Below are positions 24,947 to 36,791 of a DNA stretch of 64,000 bases, in pieces (the stretch's first letter is position 1; every line of letters begins with the position of its first letter). A program made the translations under genes and the position numbers. Origin of the DNA: Nageia nagi (Eukaryota > Pinophyta); contig JBITNC010000001.1 of assembly GCA_050084985.1 (NCBI GenBank), positions 199,392,001-199,456,000 of the forward strand. Reading direction: 5' to 3'. The notes beneath the pieces are model-generated. The model had not been told where the DNA came from and did no database searches. It saw only the letters and a list, made by a program, of their open reading frames with translations.

Positions 24947-25694
24947 TGATAAAATGCAACCCTTATTAGTGTAAATAGTGTTACTAATATATATCTACTT
25001 ATATTGTAGACATACTATGGATCCTATTGTCAATGATTCCTAATAGATGATATGTGTAATATGATTATAACTTGGAATGATAAATGATCAAAATAATCCC
25101 TTTAACCTATGATACAATGGATTATATATGTATACCTTTTACTTACCTAATCGATGAATATATTCCCATATGGAATCTTGCTTAATACTAAACCTTAAAT
25201 CCTTGACTTCATATTAATATGACATATGTAACCTAACGTTGGTGTTGTTGGTAGTGTTTATGCTAGGGTTCCTAAGGATGTAGGTCTCAATATCTATATT
25301 TAATGTCACTCAAGCCTCTTTCAATGATACTATGAAGTATGGATAACAAATAGTTCTTGATTATAAAAGATCCAATATCGATAGATGGTGTCTAAAGACA
25401 CTGACAAGTTTGTGAGAGATATGCACATTCCTATTGAGATGAAATATCATATTCATTCCATGCATATATTTCTCTATTTATAGACATAATAAGTTACCTA
25501 AAAGTACCATTTCATCCCTAACACTAATGCTCATGATCCCTTATGAAAAATAAAGAGAAACATGCTTACGATATAACATAAGTAGTCCTTTATTGATAAT
25601 AACATGTAACATAACACTACATTGATCATAACATCCTAAAATCATATGAAAACTAGTTTGATCCCAAAAAGTGTACCAAAATTAGGTGTTAACA
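24947..25694 (-). repeat. 5' LTR of gag-PMD element
   Basis: Same repeat as 16729-17470. The minus strand starts TGTTAACACC at 25694 and ends TTTTATCA at 24947. The minus TATA box TATAAATAG lies at 25474-25482. No clear tRNA-complementary primer site was recognised just inside it. Confidence 0.9.
25474..25482 (-). promoter_or_regulatory. TATA box in 5' LTR of gag-PMD element
   Basis: The minus strand reads TATAAATAGAG, kept in both LTR copies (also near 17254-17262). It fixes the transcription direction as minus. Confidence 0.6.
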
Positions 25695-26727
25695 TATTCC
25701 TATTAATAATATATGCTATCATAGTATTTACACAAACTTAATAAGAATTTTTATCTCCTTAGTTTCAAGCATGCTCTTTACCTTTTCAACAATAATATGC
25801 TTCTTCCTCTCAACCATCCAATTTGGTTGAGGTGTATAGGAAGTTATAATCTACATCTTGATGCTATATTTATCATAAAAATACTTTAATTAAATAGAAT
25901 AATACTATCCACCATGGTTACTTCTTAAATACTTGATCTTATAACCACTTCCATTCTCTATATAATATTTGAAAGTCTTAAAAATACTTATAACATCATC
26001 CTTCTTATTCAAAAAATAAAACCAACATTTTAAAGAAAATTTATTAATAAAAGTTATGTCTAAGATAATTTACTAAAAATTTCAATTTGTATAGGAACAC
26101 AACTATCAGAATGAACAAGTTGGAGTCAATATGAAGCTCTCCATACCCTACCACTTGAAACCTTTTCTCTAATATGCTTGCCTTTTCTACACCCTTCATA
26201 AACTCATTTTGCTCCTCAAATTTAAGTGAGCCAAAAACCAACTTCTTGGTAGTCAACTATTTTAATCATTGAATATTTAAATGGCCATACCTCAAATGTG
26301 ATAATAAACTTTTATCTTTAATTGTAACATTAAACAAGTTACTCCCTTTATCTCCAATATTCAAGGGAAACATACAATTCCTTTCCATAGGAACAACTTT
26401 GTTCCCATGATTCTTATTATATATAATACATTGCTTAACATAAAAAATAATTTTATAATTATTTTCACATAGATACCCAACAATCAAAAAATTGTGTTTA
26501 AGAGTGAGAGTGTAATTAATATCATGAATATTTTTATTTCCTTCCTTTCTTTCCACATTTATCACTCCTTTTATTGCTACCTTAAAAGATTTGTTGTTAC
26601 CAAACTTGAACTTGATCTTATACTTATCATCCATGTTAGCAAATAAATAGGTGTTCCCTAGTGTTATCAAAGCAACCTGAATCCAAATATTAAGAAGTTT
26701 CTCAAGATGTTTGTTTAGCAAATTCAT
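25695..26727 (-). pseudogene. pol: copia B protease end, GAG-pre-integrase and integrase start
   Basis: A 153-codon minus frame (26727-26266) reads DDKYKIKFKFGNNKSFKVAI, INYTLTLKHNFLIVGYLCEN, MERNCMFPLNIG and SLLSHLRYGHLN, the copia region before integrase (..GD....V.G.G...., V.YVP.L..NLLSVGQL, LWH.RLGHLN). It continues at 26256-26044 (AKK-like start, GVEKASILEKRFQVVGYGEL, IDSNL) and then YTPQPNWMVERKKHIIVEKV, the rve motif with catalytic Glu preserved in VERK. It breaks at 25695 in INRN, where the other element was inserted. Confidence 0.85.
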
Positions 26728-26749
26728 ATGTTAAAAATAATTTTCTTAA

Positions 26750-27624
26750 ATCTTCTTCATTCTCATTGGAATAATTTTATTTTTTTGTTAATTGGAAACT
26801 TTTACTCTATATATTTTTTTTAAATATCCATACCTTTTATAATGGTAATATTGGATATTTCTTTTATCAATTATTATCTTCCTTTAACAAAAAAAATTCT
26901 TATTCTTCTTCCTCTTGATATGTTTTAATTTTTTCCTCTTTCTTATCCTTGTGATCTTGAACCAACATCATCATTCTTTGAAACTTTCACCTTTGAGGCA
27001 ATACCTTTCTCATCACCTTCACTAAAGATGTATTTCAGTATATTTCATGTGACATGAGAGAATCAATGATATAATCAAATTTCAAAATATTCAAATCCTT
27101 TCTTTATTTAATGATAATGGGTAAATAGTTCAACCTAGGTGTTAGAGTTCTCAAAACTTTATTCACAATCATCTTCTTATTTTAACTTTTCTTCTAGAGT
27201 GTCCATTTTATTTACCATATCTTTAACTCTAACATAATATTCATTCATATTTAATAATTCTTGCACTCTCAAAATTCTAAAATATAATATTTGTAACTTA
27301 ACAATATTTATTTGATTATTATATTTATAAAATTTTTTCATATCCTTCCATAAATTCTTAGTTGATTTTGCATGTGCAATTCATGGAAATAAACTTTTAT
27401 CAAGAGTTAAGTGAATGTGGTACAATTCCAAAGAGTTTTTCTTTTTGGTCTAATTTTCTAATCTATCATTTTTATGGTATGGTGTTCCAATGCTCATCAT
27501 AACCAAAATAAACAATATCCCATTGATCTTTATCAGTAAATAAGGTCCTCATTTTGAGGATTCAATAATCATTATATTGTCCATTGAATGGTGAAATAGG
27601 GATAAAGATATTATTGTTAGCCAT
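26750..27624 (-). pseudogene. gag: copia B gag, broken
   Basis: The minus ATG at 27624 opens MANNNIFIPISPFNGQYNDY and continues LKMRTLFTDKDQWDIV, the standard start of copia Gag (P.F.G.NY..W...M...L....LW..V). Further on, AHAKSTKNLWKDMKKFYKYN, QINIVKLQILYFRILRVQEL and RVKDMVNKMDTLEEKL match the UBN2-type Gag core. The C-terminal basic tail (about 26900-26800) is frame-shifted. The stop after YNDY stands where the family has Trp. Confidence 0.8.
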
Positions 27625-27762
27625 GATATTGAAATAAATAATAAATAAAGTTTTTCTTTAATTAAATTGCAACAAAACTTGATCAAAGTCTATAAATATC
27701 AATAAGATAACTTCTCTTTATCCCAAAACAAGTCAATATTTTCTACCAAATGCTATATTGTA

Positions 27763-28340
27763 TAACCTCTATGTCAAATTTATTACAAGACTAGAATATT
27801 GGTATTATAGGAAAGAGTACTCAAAATATTAGTGTTTTAGGTATATTCACTTAGAAAGAAATGTTAGTATAGTTTGAAATTATCTATACCTTCATAAAAT
27901 AATAAATTTAAAGCATACTCAATACATATGCATAAGTGTTTTAAAAGACTTATATATTTAGATAGATATATAATTGTTTTATATCCTTTTAAATTCATGG
28001 ATTGTAGGATCTATCAAAATTTGTCCAAAAATATATCAATTAAGTATTTAAATGATTTTTTCTCACACAAATAAGTTGTATAATAAAATCATCAAACTTG
28101 TTTTGGTTATATTGGTTTAAAAATTTATGGATTGAGATATAATTACAAATACCTTTATAGGTTTATCTAATGTATTTATAGAGTGGGAAAGAAAAGAGAA
28201 AATGAGTCTCATCATCTATAGTATTTAGGTTACATAACTTACAAATTATTTTATCCCAAGTTAATTTTAGTATTTTCCATCTAGTAATTTCACTATATAG
28301 TTTGTGTGAATTACATTAGACCAAAAAGGGTTATTTGGGA
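27763..28340 (-). repeat. 5' LTR of copia B (outer end uncertain)
   Basis: The minus strand ends CAATATAGCA and is followed by TTTGGTAGAAAATA, a decayed primer site of the TTTGGTATCAGAGC type. A TATA box (CTCTATAAATACATT on minus, 28173-28180) lies about 410 bp upstream. No second LTR copy is in the window, so the outer boundary is a guess. Confidence 0.5.
28173..28180 (-). promoter_or_regulatory. TATA box in copia B LTR
   Basis: The minus strand reads TATAAATA in the context CCACTCTATAAATACATTAG. Confidence 0.5.
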
Positions 28341-28642
28341 TGGTTTTACACCATCAACTAATATATTTTTTGGCAGCTATCCATCCATCGCCTATGATGT
28401 CGCCACCAAAAGTCCATTATCTATAGTGGCAACTCATAACCACCAGTATATAGTACCCAAAATGGCCACTTAATGTAAAAAAAAGTTGGATATAAACCAC
28501 CTCTTTATTAACTTATGATGATGGCTTAAATCGCCACTCAACCTACCTCATTATTCTTTTAAGTAATGGTTTTAGCTATACTAGATCTATGTCTTTATGC
28601 CAATGTTTATAACTATCACATAGTATTCACATTTTAAAAAAA
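28341..28642. other. Unassigned DNA with GTGGCGA-type phrases
   Basis: The words TCGCCACC, GTGGCAACTC, GGCCACTTA and TCGCCACTC recur at 50-80 bp spacing, suggesting a small degenerate repeat or MITE. No terminal repeats or target duplication could be fixed. Confidence 0.3.
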
Positions 28643-28942
28643 AGTGGTGTATCATGAAATAATTCATCTAAGTTATGCTATCCTCTATTACCCTAGGCAC
28701 TCGAGCCTAATCATAGTGAGCCCAATTATGATGTTGTCCATAGGCTCTTGAAGGATGGCCCAATGGAGCTAACCTATTACTGTTAATAAATATATATATA
28801 TAGTGGTGTAGCATGGAAGAATTCTTCCAAGCTATGCTATCCTCGATTACCCTAGGCACTCAAGCCTAATCATAGTGAGCCCAATTACGATGTTGTCCAT
28901 GGGCTCTTGAAGGATGGCCCAATGGAGCTAACCTATTACTAT

Positions 28943-28960
<18 letters not shown>
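28643..28960 (+). repeat. Two tandem copies of a 159-bp unit
   Basis: Copy 1 (28643-28801) and copy 2 (28802-28960) share nearly the whole sequence, from AGTGGTGTA through GCTATCCTC, ACCCTAGGCACTC, GATGTTGTCCAT and GGCCCAATGGAGCTAACC to TATTAAT. They differ at only a handful of sites, so the duplication is younger than most of the surrounding DNA. Confidence 0.9.
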
Positions 28961-29099
<139 letters not shown>

Positions 29100-29107
29100 C
29101 ATGATAA

Positions 29108-29450
29108 GTGCACCATATGATATAAAATGATCCAAATGCACCAACATATGATATAAAATCATTCAAATGCACCATCATATGATATGAAATGATATAATTA
29201 CATCATATTGATTTAAAATGATGTTACTATACCATATGATATGAAATGATCCAAGTGCACGATATGATAAATGAAATTATCTAAGTACAACATATTGGTG
29301 TGAAACAATGCAATTGTACCATATGATATGAAATTCATCTAAGTACACCATACAATCTAAAATAATCCAAATGTGATATATGATATGAAATTATCTAAGT
29401 ACATCATATGATATGAAATTATTCAAATATGCTCTATCATTTCAATTATT
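29108..29450 (+). repeat. Degenerate ~30-bp satellite, about 11-12 copies
   Basis: The unit is roughly CACCATATGATATGAAATGATCCAAGTG. Successive copies vary at several sites and in length (28-31 bp). Single copies recur at 30556, 31175 and 31875-31930. It has no coding potential. Confidence 0.8.
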
Positions 29451-32250
29451 ACTTAAATGATTCAAATATTTTCTACAGTACTACTACCACAATATTCAAT
29501 TTACAAGCACCAAGTAGACACATCCAAAACCAAGAAGCATTTTTTGAAAATTTAAAATGGAACATAAAACTTGATATACATGTATGAAAAATGTGGAAGA
29601 TGCATGATACAAACATAGTTTCATACTTAGATTTATGGGTTGAACAATTGGTTTCCTTCTCCAAGCCATTTTTAGATCATATGTTATATTTAAATCATTT
29701 CATTTCATATCATAATTTATTTTGTAAAAATGTTCTCATACAAGCTCGGATGTAGACCTCAAATTATGTAAAATATGAATATACATAATAAATAAAATGA
29801 TCTACAATATAAGAAGAGCTAGATATGTACACTATATCAGATATAATAAATATAGATGAAAATCATGCACCTGATATGAAGTGTATGTACAATCTTGAAA
29901 AGAAAATAGCAATGAATATTCAAAGAATTAGGATCATATTGGAGGTGAGCTCGTAATGGATCTTTGTATGTATGAATCAATAGCCTCAGACACCAAAATT
30001 TGAAACCCTCAATCCTCAAGATGCACGTCATTAACAATGTTGAATATGTAGAAGTATGAAGTGTTTCAAAGATAAATTTTTTTAGATCTCATAGAATAAC
30101 AATATCTCATAATATATGGCATCAAGAGACACTATTTCTTGATGAAGATTGTGGTAGATAACCACCTATCAAAGATCTTGTCATATCAAAGAGTTTTGAT
30201 TTGTGGAGGTCAACCTATTCCACTCACATATATAGCCTACAAAGACATAGAGAGGAGTGAAATCCAACCTCTAGAAATAACATAATCATTATTGTAGTCA
30301 AGATACTTTAAAATATGAAACTTGATAAATAATATAGCATTTAATATAACACATGATATTGCATTGTTATATAAACTTTATCTTGACATTTATAATATTG
30401 CAAAAAGTCATTTAGGAAGTCTAAATATGATTTATTAAATAAATAATAAATTATTTTTAGACATTTATGTAGGCAATGAAAGATCCCATAAGTGATAAGT
30501 GATATAGGAAAAGGCATGGGGTACAGGAGAGGAGAGGCAAGACGAGGCAATCGTAACTATACCATATGACATGAAATGATTTTTCCCTAGGCATAGATGA
30601 AAAAAAAAATACTTTATACCATGTCTAATAGGTAATTCTTAAGATAGCCTACACGAGCTACAATATTTGATTTACAAGCACCAAGTACACATGTACACAC
30701 CCAATTCAAGTTTTATGGATATTTTGGCAGTGAAGTTCAAAACTTCCTCAAGATAGCCTACACATTCAAGTAGATCAATAATTCATGTATAATGATTAAT
30801 ATTATGATTATAGGATATGCAAAAAATGAAATATTGTAAATACTTTTAAACATATACAATTGTCAAGTATAAACCTGGGTACATGATGAAATAGTATACT
30901 TTACAAAAGTATCAAAAACTAGTCCAAAAGTGGTAAGTTGGCAAAAACATGCTTGTAATACTTAGCAAATATTCACCTAGAAATTTAAATGTTATTTTGT
31001 CGTACCTCCATAATAAGCACAATAAGATATTTTTTCCCCAGGATAACCTGTTCAAACTTTCATGAATTAGATAATTCAAGGGTAGCTACATTTAGAAGTT
31101 CTCAATATATGTATTGTTGTTATACTTTAGTATTGTTCACAATATTATCACACAACCAACTTGGGTGCTTTAAACATATGATATGAAATGGTCCAAGACC
31201 ACCATATGATAAGAATTATGGACTTTTAAGTAGATGCATGATGCAAGGCCTGGGAATTATTTGAAAAAATGCATGATGCAAGGCCTGGGAATTATTTGAA
31301 AAGATGCATGATGCAAAACACAATTTCATTGTTTGAAATGATTGCAAGATACCTACTACAAAATAACATGTATGCAAAATTATATGTAATGTAAAATGTG
31401 GAATAATACCTACTACATGGACACCTCTACTCACCTTCTTAGTCATGCATCCTATCTTGAATAAGCTCAATAAGATTCAAATATGCTCTACAAGCATTAA
31501 GCAGATACATTTTGATATAGGAGAACCAAGTAGATACATCCACACACACACCAAGTAGCATATTTTGAAAAAAAAATGAAATGGAACATAAAATTTGATA
31601 AACATGAATACAAAATGTGCATGATGCATGATGCAAACATAGTATCATGGATTGCAATGGTTGGAGGAAATGCAATTCATGGCTATAGCAAGGATACATT
31701 TAAACTATGATATAATGAACCACTTAGGAACCACATATTTTTTTATGTTTGGATAAGTATTGCAAGCATGTTTTTGCTAACTTATCACTTTCAGACTGAT
31801 TTTTTGCACTTGGAAAATTATTGGGTTGAATAGTTATTTTCCTTCTCCAAGCCAATTTTTGGAGGATATATTTTATTTAAATAATTTCATATCACATCAT
31901 ATAGTGAAAAAAAAAATCATATCACATCATATGGTGTATTTTGGTACTGAATTTCAAATCTCCCTCAAGATAGCTTACATAGCCAAGAAGGTCAACAATA
32001 CATGTATAATGATTAATCCTATGATTGTAGGATATGCAATTCATGGCTATAACAAGGATATACAATTCATGTGATGTATTTAATTCATTTCATATCACAT
32101 ATCATAATTTAAATATAAGCATAATAAGATTCAAATATGCTCCAAAATTATGCTCAAATGATTTAAATATGCTCTATAGTTTCACATATTGCTCAAATAT
32201 TTCAAATATGTTCAATAGTATTGCTACAACATCTCATATTTTAACATAGG
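29451..32250. repeat. Mosaic of PPR-gene fragments in both orientations
   Basis: Short pieces of PLS-class PPR coding sequence are scattered without order. On + are MINIMIIGYAKN (about 30795), ELFEKMHDAK (31279), SWIAMVGGNAIHGYSKD (31630) and MINPMIVGYAIHGYNKD (32010). On -, 30680-30765 is a reverse copy of the 111-bp E-motif unit found at 39.9-40.5 kb. The stretches 29505-29720 and 31540-31920 resemble each other. A 35-36 bp piece (ATGCATGATGCAAGGCCTGGGAATTATTTGAAAA) is tandemly doubled at 31233-31303. No continuous gene remains. The pieces look like the debris of duplicated PPR pseudogenes mixed with the ~30-bp satellite. Confidence 0.6.
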
Positions 32251-35200
32251 AAAAAAACTTCTTCTTTGGGCTAGGAAATAAATGAGCCACATATATTTTC
32301 TTGTAATATTTCACAATCACCACACGGTCTATACAACTTAACACCCACTTTTCAAATAACCCTCACACTGAATTTAAAAGAATTTGGACCCAAAGATACA
32401 TAATGCACCCTATCCTTAGGGTTTCACTGAAATATATGGATTTGAACACTAGATGATTATTCGTAGTCAGTAAGTAGGATTTTCTATCATAATTGGAAGT
32501 CGATGTCGTTTACAATCCCCACATATAAATGTGATAGCCTATATAAATACACTACATAGCATGTAATTCCATAGTTTTATACTTGAGATAATAATGATCA
32601 TACCATATAAGGTAAGCTTTGGTTAGCACCTACAAAGTTACTATTTGTGCTTTGATAGACTTGGGTATCATGTTTTGCATTAGCCTTTGGAATTATGTAC
32701 AAGCAATCATTACAATTTAGAGGTGTAATATATAAGCATTTCAAATATGAAATCATGAAAAAATTGACACACCTCTAGTTGTGAAACTTGGAGTTTCACA
32801 TAGTGCATATTTTTCTTATACTCTTACCTAAAAGTTATAATTTTTTCCTCCATTATCTCTTCAAGTATTTTCCTTATTTTTTCTAATTCGTTATTCATAT
32901 GATAAATTTCTATCTTACAACCATCGATAGCAATCATAACAGTTAGTGATACATATTTGCTAATGCCCTAAACTCAACTTACTCTTTCAGGTCATAAAAC
33001 ATGGGTAAGGGCATCATCCATAATATCTTAATTTATGGAGCTCAACCCAACATATGATATTTCATCATTCTGGTAACATAACATAAATAGTTAACTTGGA
33101 ATATGTTAGAAAAATAATTAATAAAATAATTGTTTGAAGTTAATATTTGCAAGAGAATTATGATTTTTGAAGTAACTTCTAGTGACACAAAAAGCCATCA
33201 TTTTTTTTATAAGCTGACAACCACACAGATACCCTCGGTAGAGGAAGATCTACATTTTGTTGGCTCTACCTCTACAAGATACATAGTTGGAGAGATATGA
33301 GGATAAATCATATGATAAAACAATATAGCATAATGGATGAGTATGATAGAATACCATTTCATACTCCAATTGAGTATATATTTTTCAACTAATAGTATGC
33401 ATGACATGTTGTTGATATTATGACCCTCCCCTTAAGACTATTTTATGCATTTGGAATAGTGTTTTGATAAGTACATTTGTGTTTGAAATATGCTTATGAG
33501 ATCATTTGTTTATATATTATTTAATTATTATGAATGTTTATTACATATATTCTTATGAATTTGATATTGATTGGAATTGATGTGTTTACAAGAATGGGTG
33601 CCCAAGTGAGTGAGTCCCTTGATTGGATGTAAATTGGACATAATGATTATGCCTCATCCTACAAGGTAAATTTGAATGCATTTAGGCATTTTATTATGTT
33701 ATGTGATTGAGAGAGAGGAGGTTGAAATAGAGCTCTATTTTCCCATATGTTGCATGGTTGTGTGCTTGAGAAAAATGCTTTACCATTGTTTGGTTATTTT
33801 CTTTGGATTTGCAAAATAAATAAATATATATATATAATATCTACATGTATTAATGTTTAGATATTCAATTGTTTTAAAAGGATAATTAAGTATCTATAAT
33901 ATATAATGTATTTTATATTTATCTAAAATTAAGTTTTTAAATAAATTACTAAAACCTAGAGTTAAAATAGTTGTTCTAGTTTTATGTTCTTGTGGTTTTT
34001 AGAGTTGATTTTTGAAACTACAACCTTGTTAGGTTTTTGCAACTACAAAATATTTCTCTTCTTAATACTAGTTTGTTTGGGTTTTTAAAATGCTTTTTGG
34101 GATTACATACTTATTATATTTGGAATTGGGATTGCATATATTGGGTGAGATAACTTTAGATCTTGCAAACTATAGGTGCTCTTTGTGCATGTTAGTTTTA
34201 TTTGCTTTAAGAAAAGAAACTAAATTTTATTGTTGCAAGAACTCTAAAAATAGAAATGGTTCTGGGTAGTAATATTCTTTAGAAATAGTTTACCTTTTTC
34301 AATTAGAAATGCATTTTGGATTTAGATAAATTCCTTTGAGATAGAATCTAAATTATAAACCAAACACCAAAATGGAAAATAGATTTTGGGTTTTATTTAC
34401 AAAAAAGTCATATTTTTTAATTGAGATGCAAGTTGTTAGTTTTTCTTTTTGGAAAAACAATCTAGGTTATACACCAAAGTATAAGCATTTAGTTAGAAAA
34501 TACATTTTGGGTTTTAGTTATTTCCAAAATTGCTTTTTGATTGAATTCATGAGTTTGAAATGAAATGGGGGATTTTAGGTGTTTTTGCTCTTGGAAAAGA
34601 ACCCAGTAATATGTAAAATAATGGCTCATGTAAAGTTTTTACAATCTTCTCCCCTAAAATTTATATTTCAAGCTAAGAAAAGTTATAATTAAATTTGTTA
34701 AATTTTAGGAAAATAGGTTGTTCTATATTTTTGTTAAACTCAGATTTTAATTCTGAGTTATTGTATGTTTATTAGATTGATTATATGTTGTATGTGTTTT
34801 TATTAAAACATATATATTTATGAAGTAATTCATTTATATATATATAAACACCCAATTAGCATGAGTAGGATGGATAAGGGGAAGGGGGCAATGCAGCTTG
34901 CATTCAACCCCACCTTACCCCTTTAGGTTGTTGTGGCAAAGCATGGCACACACCAACCCCCTCCCCACACTTTGTTGTTATGTAGTGGGGGTGAGGGAGC
35001 TAGAGGCATGTGGTGCCAGCCCCTTCCATATCTAATTTTTAAATAAAAATAATAGTAAATACTAAAAAAAATATTTAAATAAAATAATGTATATATATAA
35101 TATATATTATATTATATATGATTAAATATTTAATTCTATATATATTATGAAATTATATGTTTTAATTTATAAGGTAGTTAAAAATTGAAAAACATGTCTA

Positions 35201-36791
35201 TTTTTGGAAATCAACGAAAAGATGAATGTGTTTACCTTGTATTATTATTTGCATAGATAAGTAAATGGAAATTTAAGTTTATGATTTATCTATGATAGAC
35301 TTTGCAATTATGAATATCAAGAAAGGATGTGCATTGTTATTAAGCTAAGAAGGGAAATTCTTAGTATGAAATTGTCTTATATTACTTGTTGCATTAAGTT
35401 GAAATGTTAATAAGATGCATTTAGAACTCAAAAGAAGTGTTGATCTGATCCATTAAAGTTTACATCCATAATAGAGGATCACCTTCCACTTGAAAAGGAA
35501 TGATCAAACTCAATAAGGAAAGCAAGTAATTTTTATGACTTTATAAACTCATTTGAAAATACTCAAATAAGAAAGATGTAATAAATGGTGTAAATTTGAT
35601 TATGGTAAATGGTTGTAAGAGGCTATCTTGTTTTAATTTTGGATCAAATGAATACGAATTTGAATTGCATTTGTGAATGATTTAAAGAATTGGAAATTAG
35701 ATAGTGTATGAATTTAGTTTCCTTTTCTTAACTTTTGGAATGGATTTATTTTTATTGAAATAAATATAATAAGTGTTTGTCATTTAAACCTTAGACAAAG
35801 TTATCTAGAATTCAATTTGTTAATTCATAAGATAGTGAATTCTAGAAAATGATAAAATAATTTAAATTGGTAGAATCTTTCAAATAATTATTTAAGAATT
35901 ATAAATTAAAACTGTAAATCTCATACATAGCCCAAACTCATACTTGAAATGATTGAGCTCCATTTCGTAGTTTTGGAGTATGGGTTCTGGAAAATCTTAT
36001 AGTAGGATCTACATCAAGTGGATAACATTTCACCATAAGTACAAAACTAAAATAAAATATCTTTAGATGTTTCAAAAAACTTAGAAAAAAGAATAAATTC
36101 TAGTTCCATCACAAGTCCATAAACACTTAGCTAAGAAATAACAAGAAGGTTATTTTTGGTGATGGTAATAATTACAGGAATTATGGGTAGGTAATTGCTA
36201 CATGGCTTAAATTATGATCCTTTACGAGTAATATGGGTAGGTAAAGGTACTTCAGTTAGTCTTAGGGTAGTGAGATTAACATTGACTTCAAATCATAGGA
36301 GGTGATAAGAAGTTGATTCACTTGGCTTATGCTTAGGATCACTTCATGGGGTAGCATGATTGATGATCAAGAAATGTGTGTCCCTTCTTAGGAGTATGGT
36401 CCCTAAAAAGAACCCAAACATCATGAATGGTATAGGGTAGTTCTATCATGGGGTATGTTAGAACTACAAGCGAAGTTAATCAAACGTGGGAGATGTTTGA
36501 ATAAATAGCAACCATATGAATTGGAACTTATGGGGTTTGATCATCCTCGTCCACTTAAGGGTCATCTACAGTTACTAACTTAAACTCAAATGTGGAAATT
36601 CCATAGCCTATTTTAATAAATGAATTTAAGTGTGAATATGGATATGTACAAAAAATAATTGTACTATCTTTTAGGTAGAATTAGATGGATATTTCAGTTG
36701 AGATCTATTTTTTTTATTATTTTTCCTAGTCATCTACAATGTAACTAAGGAAATAATATAGTAATTCATTAGGGAGATAAAGATAATATGA
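32251..36791. other. Unassigned AT-rich DNA
   Basis: No protein family, RNA gene or LTR pair was recognised over 4.5 kb. Landmarks are a G/C-rich island with an imperfect palindrome (34875-34923), a very AT-rich stretch (35040-35160), and two neighbouring ATGGGTAGGTAA phrases (about 36185 and 36230). Frames such as 33207-33407 (-) and 34372-34563 (+) have no family features. Confidence 0.4.
34875..34923. repeat. Imperfect palindrome, ~22-bp arms
   Basis: AAGGGGAAGGGGGCAATGCA is followed after two bases by TTGCATTCAACCCCACCTTACCCCTT. The arms pair with a few bulges and could fold as a hairpin in single strands. It stands out as G/C-rich inside AT-rich DNA. Confidence 0.6.

Larger units (their letters stand above)
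16729..25694 (-). mobile_element. LTR element with gag, no pol, and antisense PMD gene
   Basis: Two direct repeats of about 745 bp (16729-17470, 24947-25694) bound this 8.97-kb element. Their minus strand starts TGTTAACACCTAATTTTGG, carries TATAAATAGAGA and ends CATTTTATCA, so the element reads on the minus strand. Inside, from 5' to 3' on the minus strand, lie a long Ty3/gypsy-type gag (24810 down to 22250), no recognisable protease, RT or integrase, an antisense plant-mobile-domain gene (19392-21605, +), a non-coding stretch, and a purine-rich tract before the 3' LTR. Extra antisense genes are known in Tat-lineage gypsy elements of plants. Here one is combined with missing pol, so the element must depend on a partner or be a deletion derivative. 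It sits inside copia B integrase. The flanking bases (GTAGA left, TATTC right) do not form a target duplication, and the LTRs differ at roughly 10-20% of sites by eye, so it is old. Confidence 0.8.
16437..28340 (-). mobile_element. Ty1/copia retrotransposon B, split by a nested element
   Basis: A minus-strand copia element whose 5' end is at high coordinates: LTR (27763-28340), gag (27624 down to 26750), protease/integrase (26727 down to 25695), then an interruption by another element (16729-25694), then the rest of integrase (16728 down to 16437). The integrase reads up to AYIINRN at 25695 and resumes with HNLTSTLNKLTLHQA at 16728, which is how the family continues (the LLNR/INR motif followed by the N.TP.E.W segment). 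RT, RNase H and the 3' LTR are not found below 16437, so the 3' half has been lost. Confidence 0.8.
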
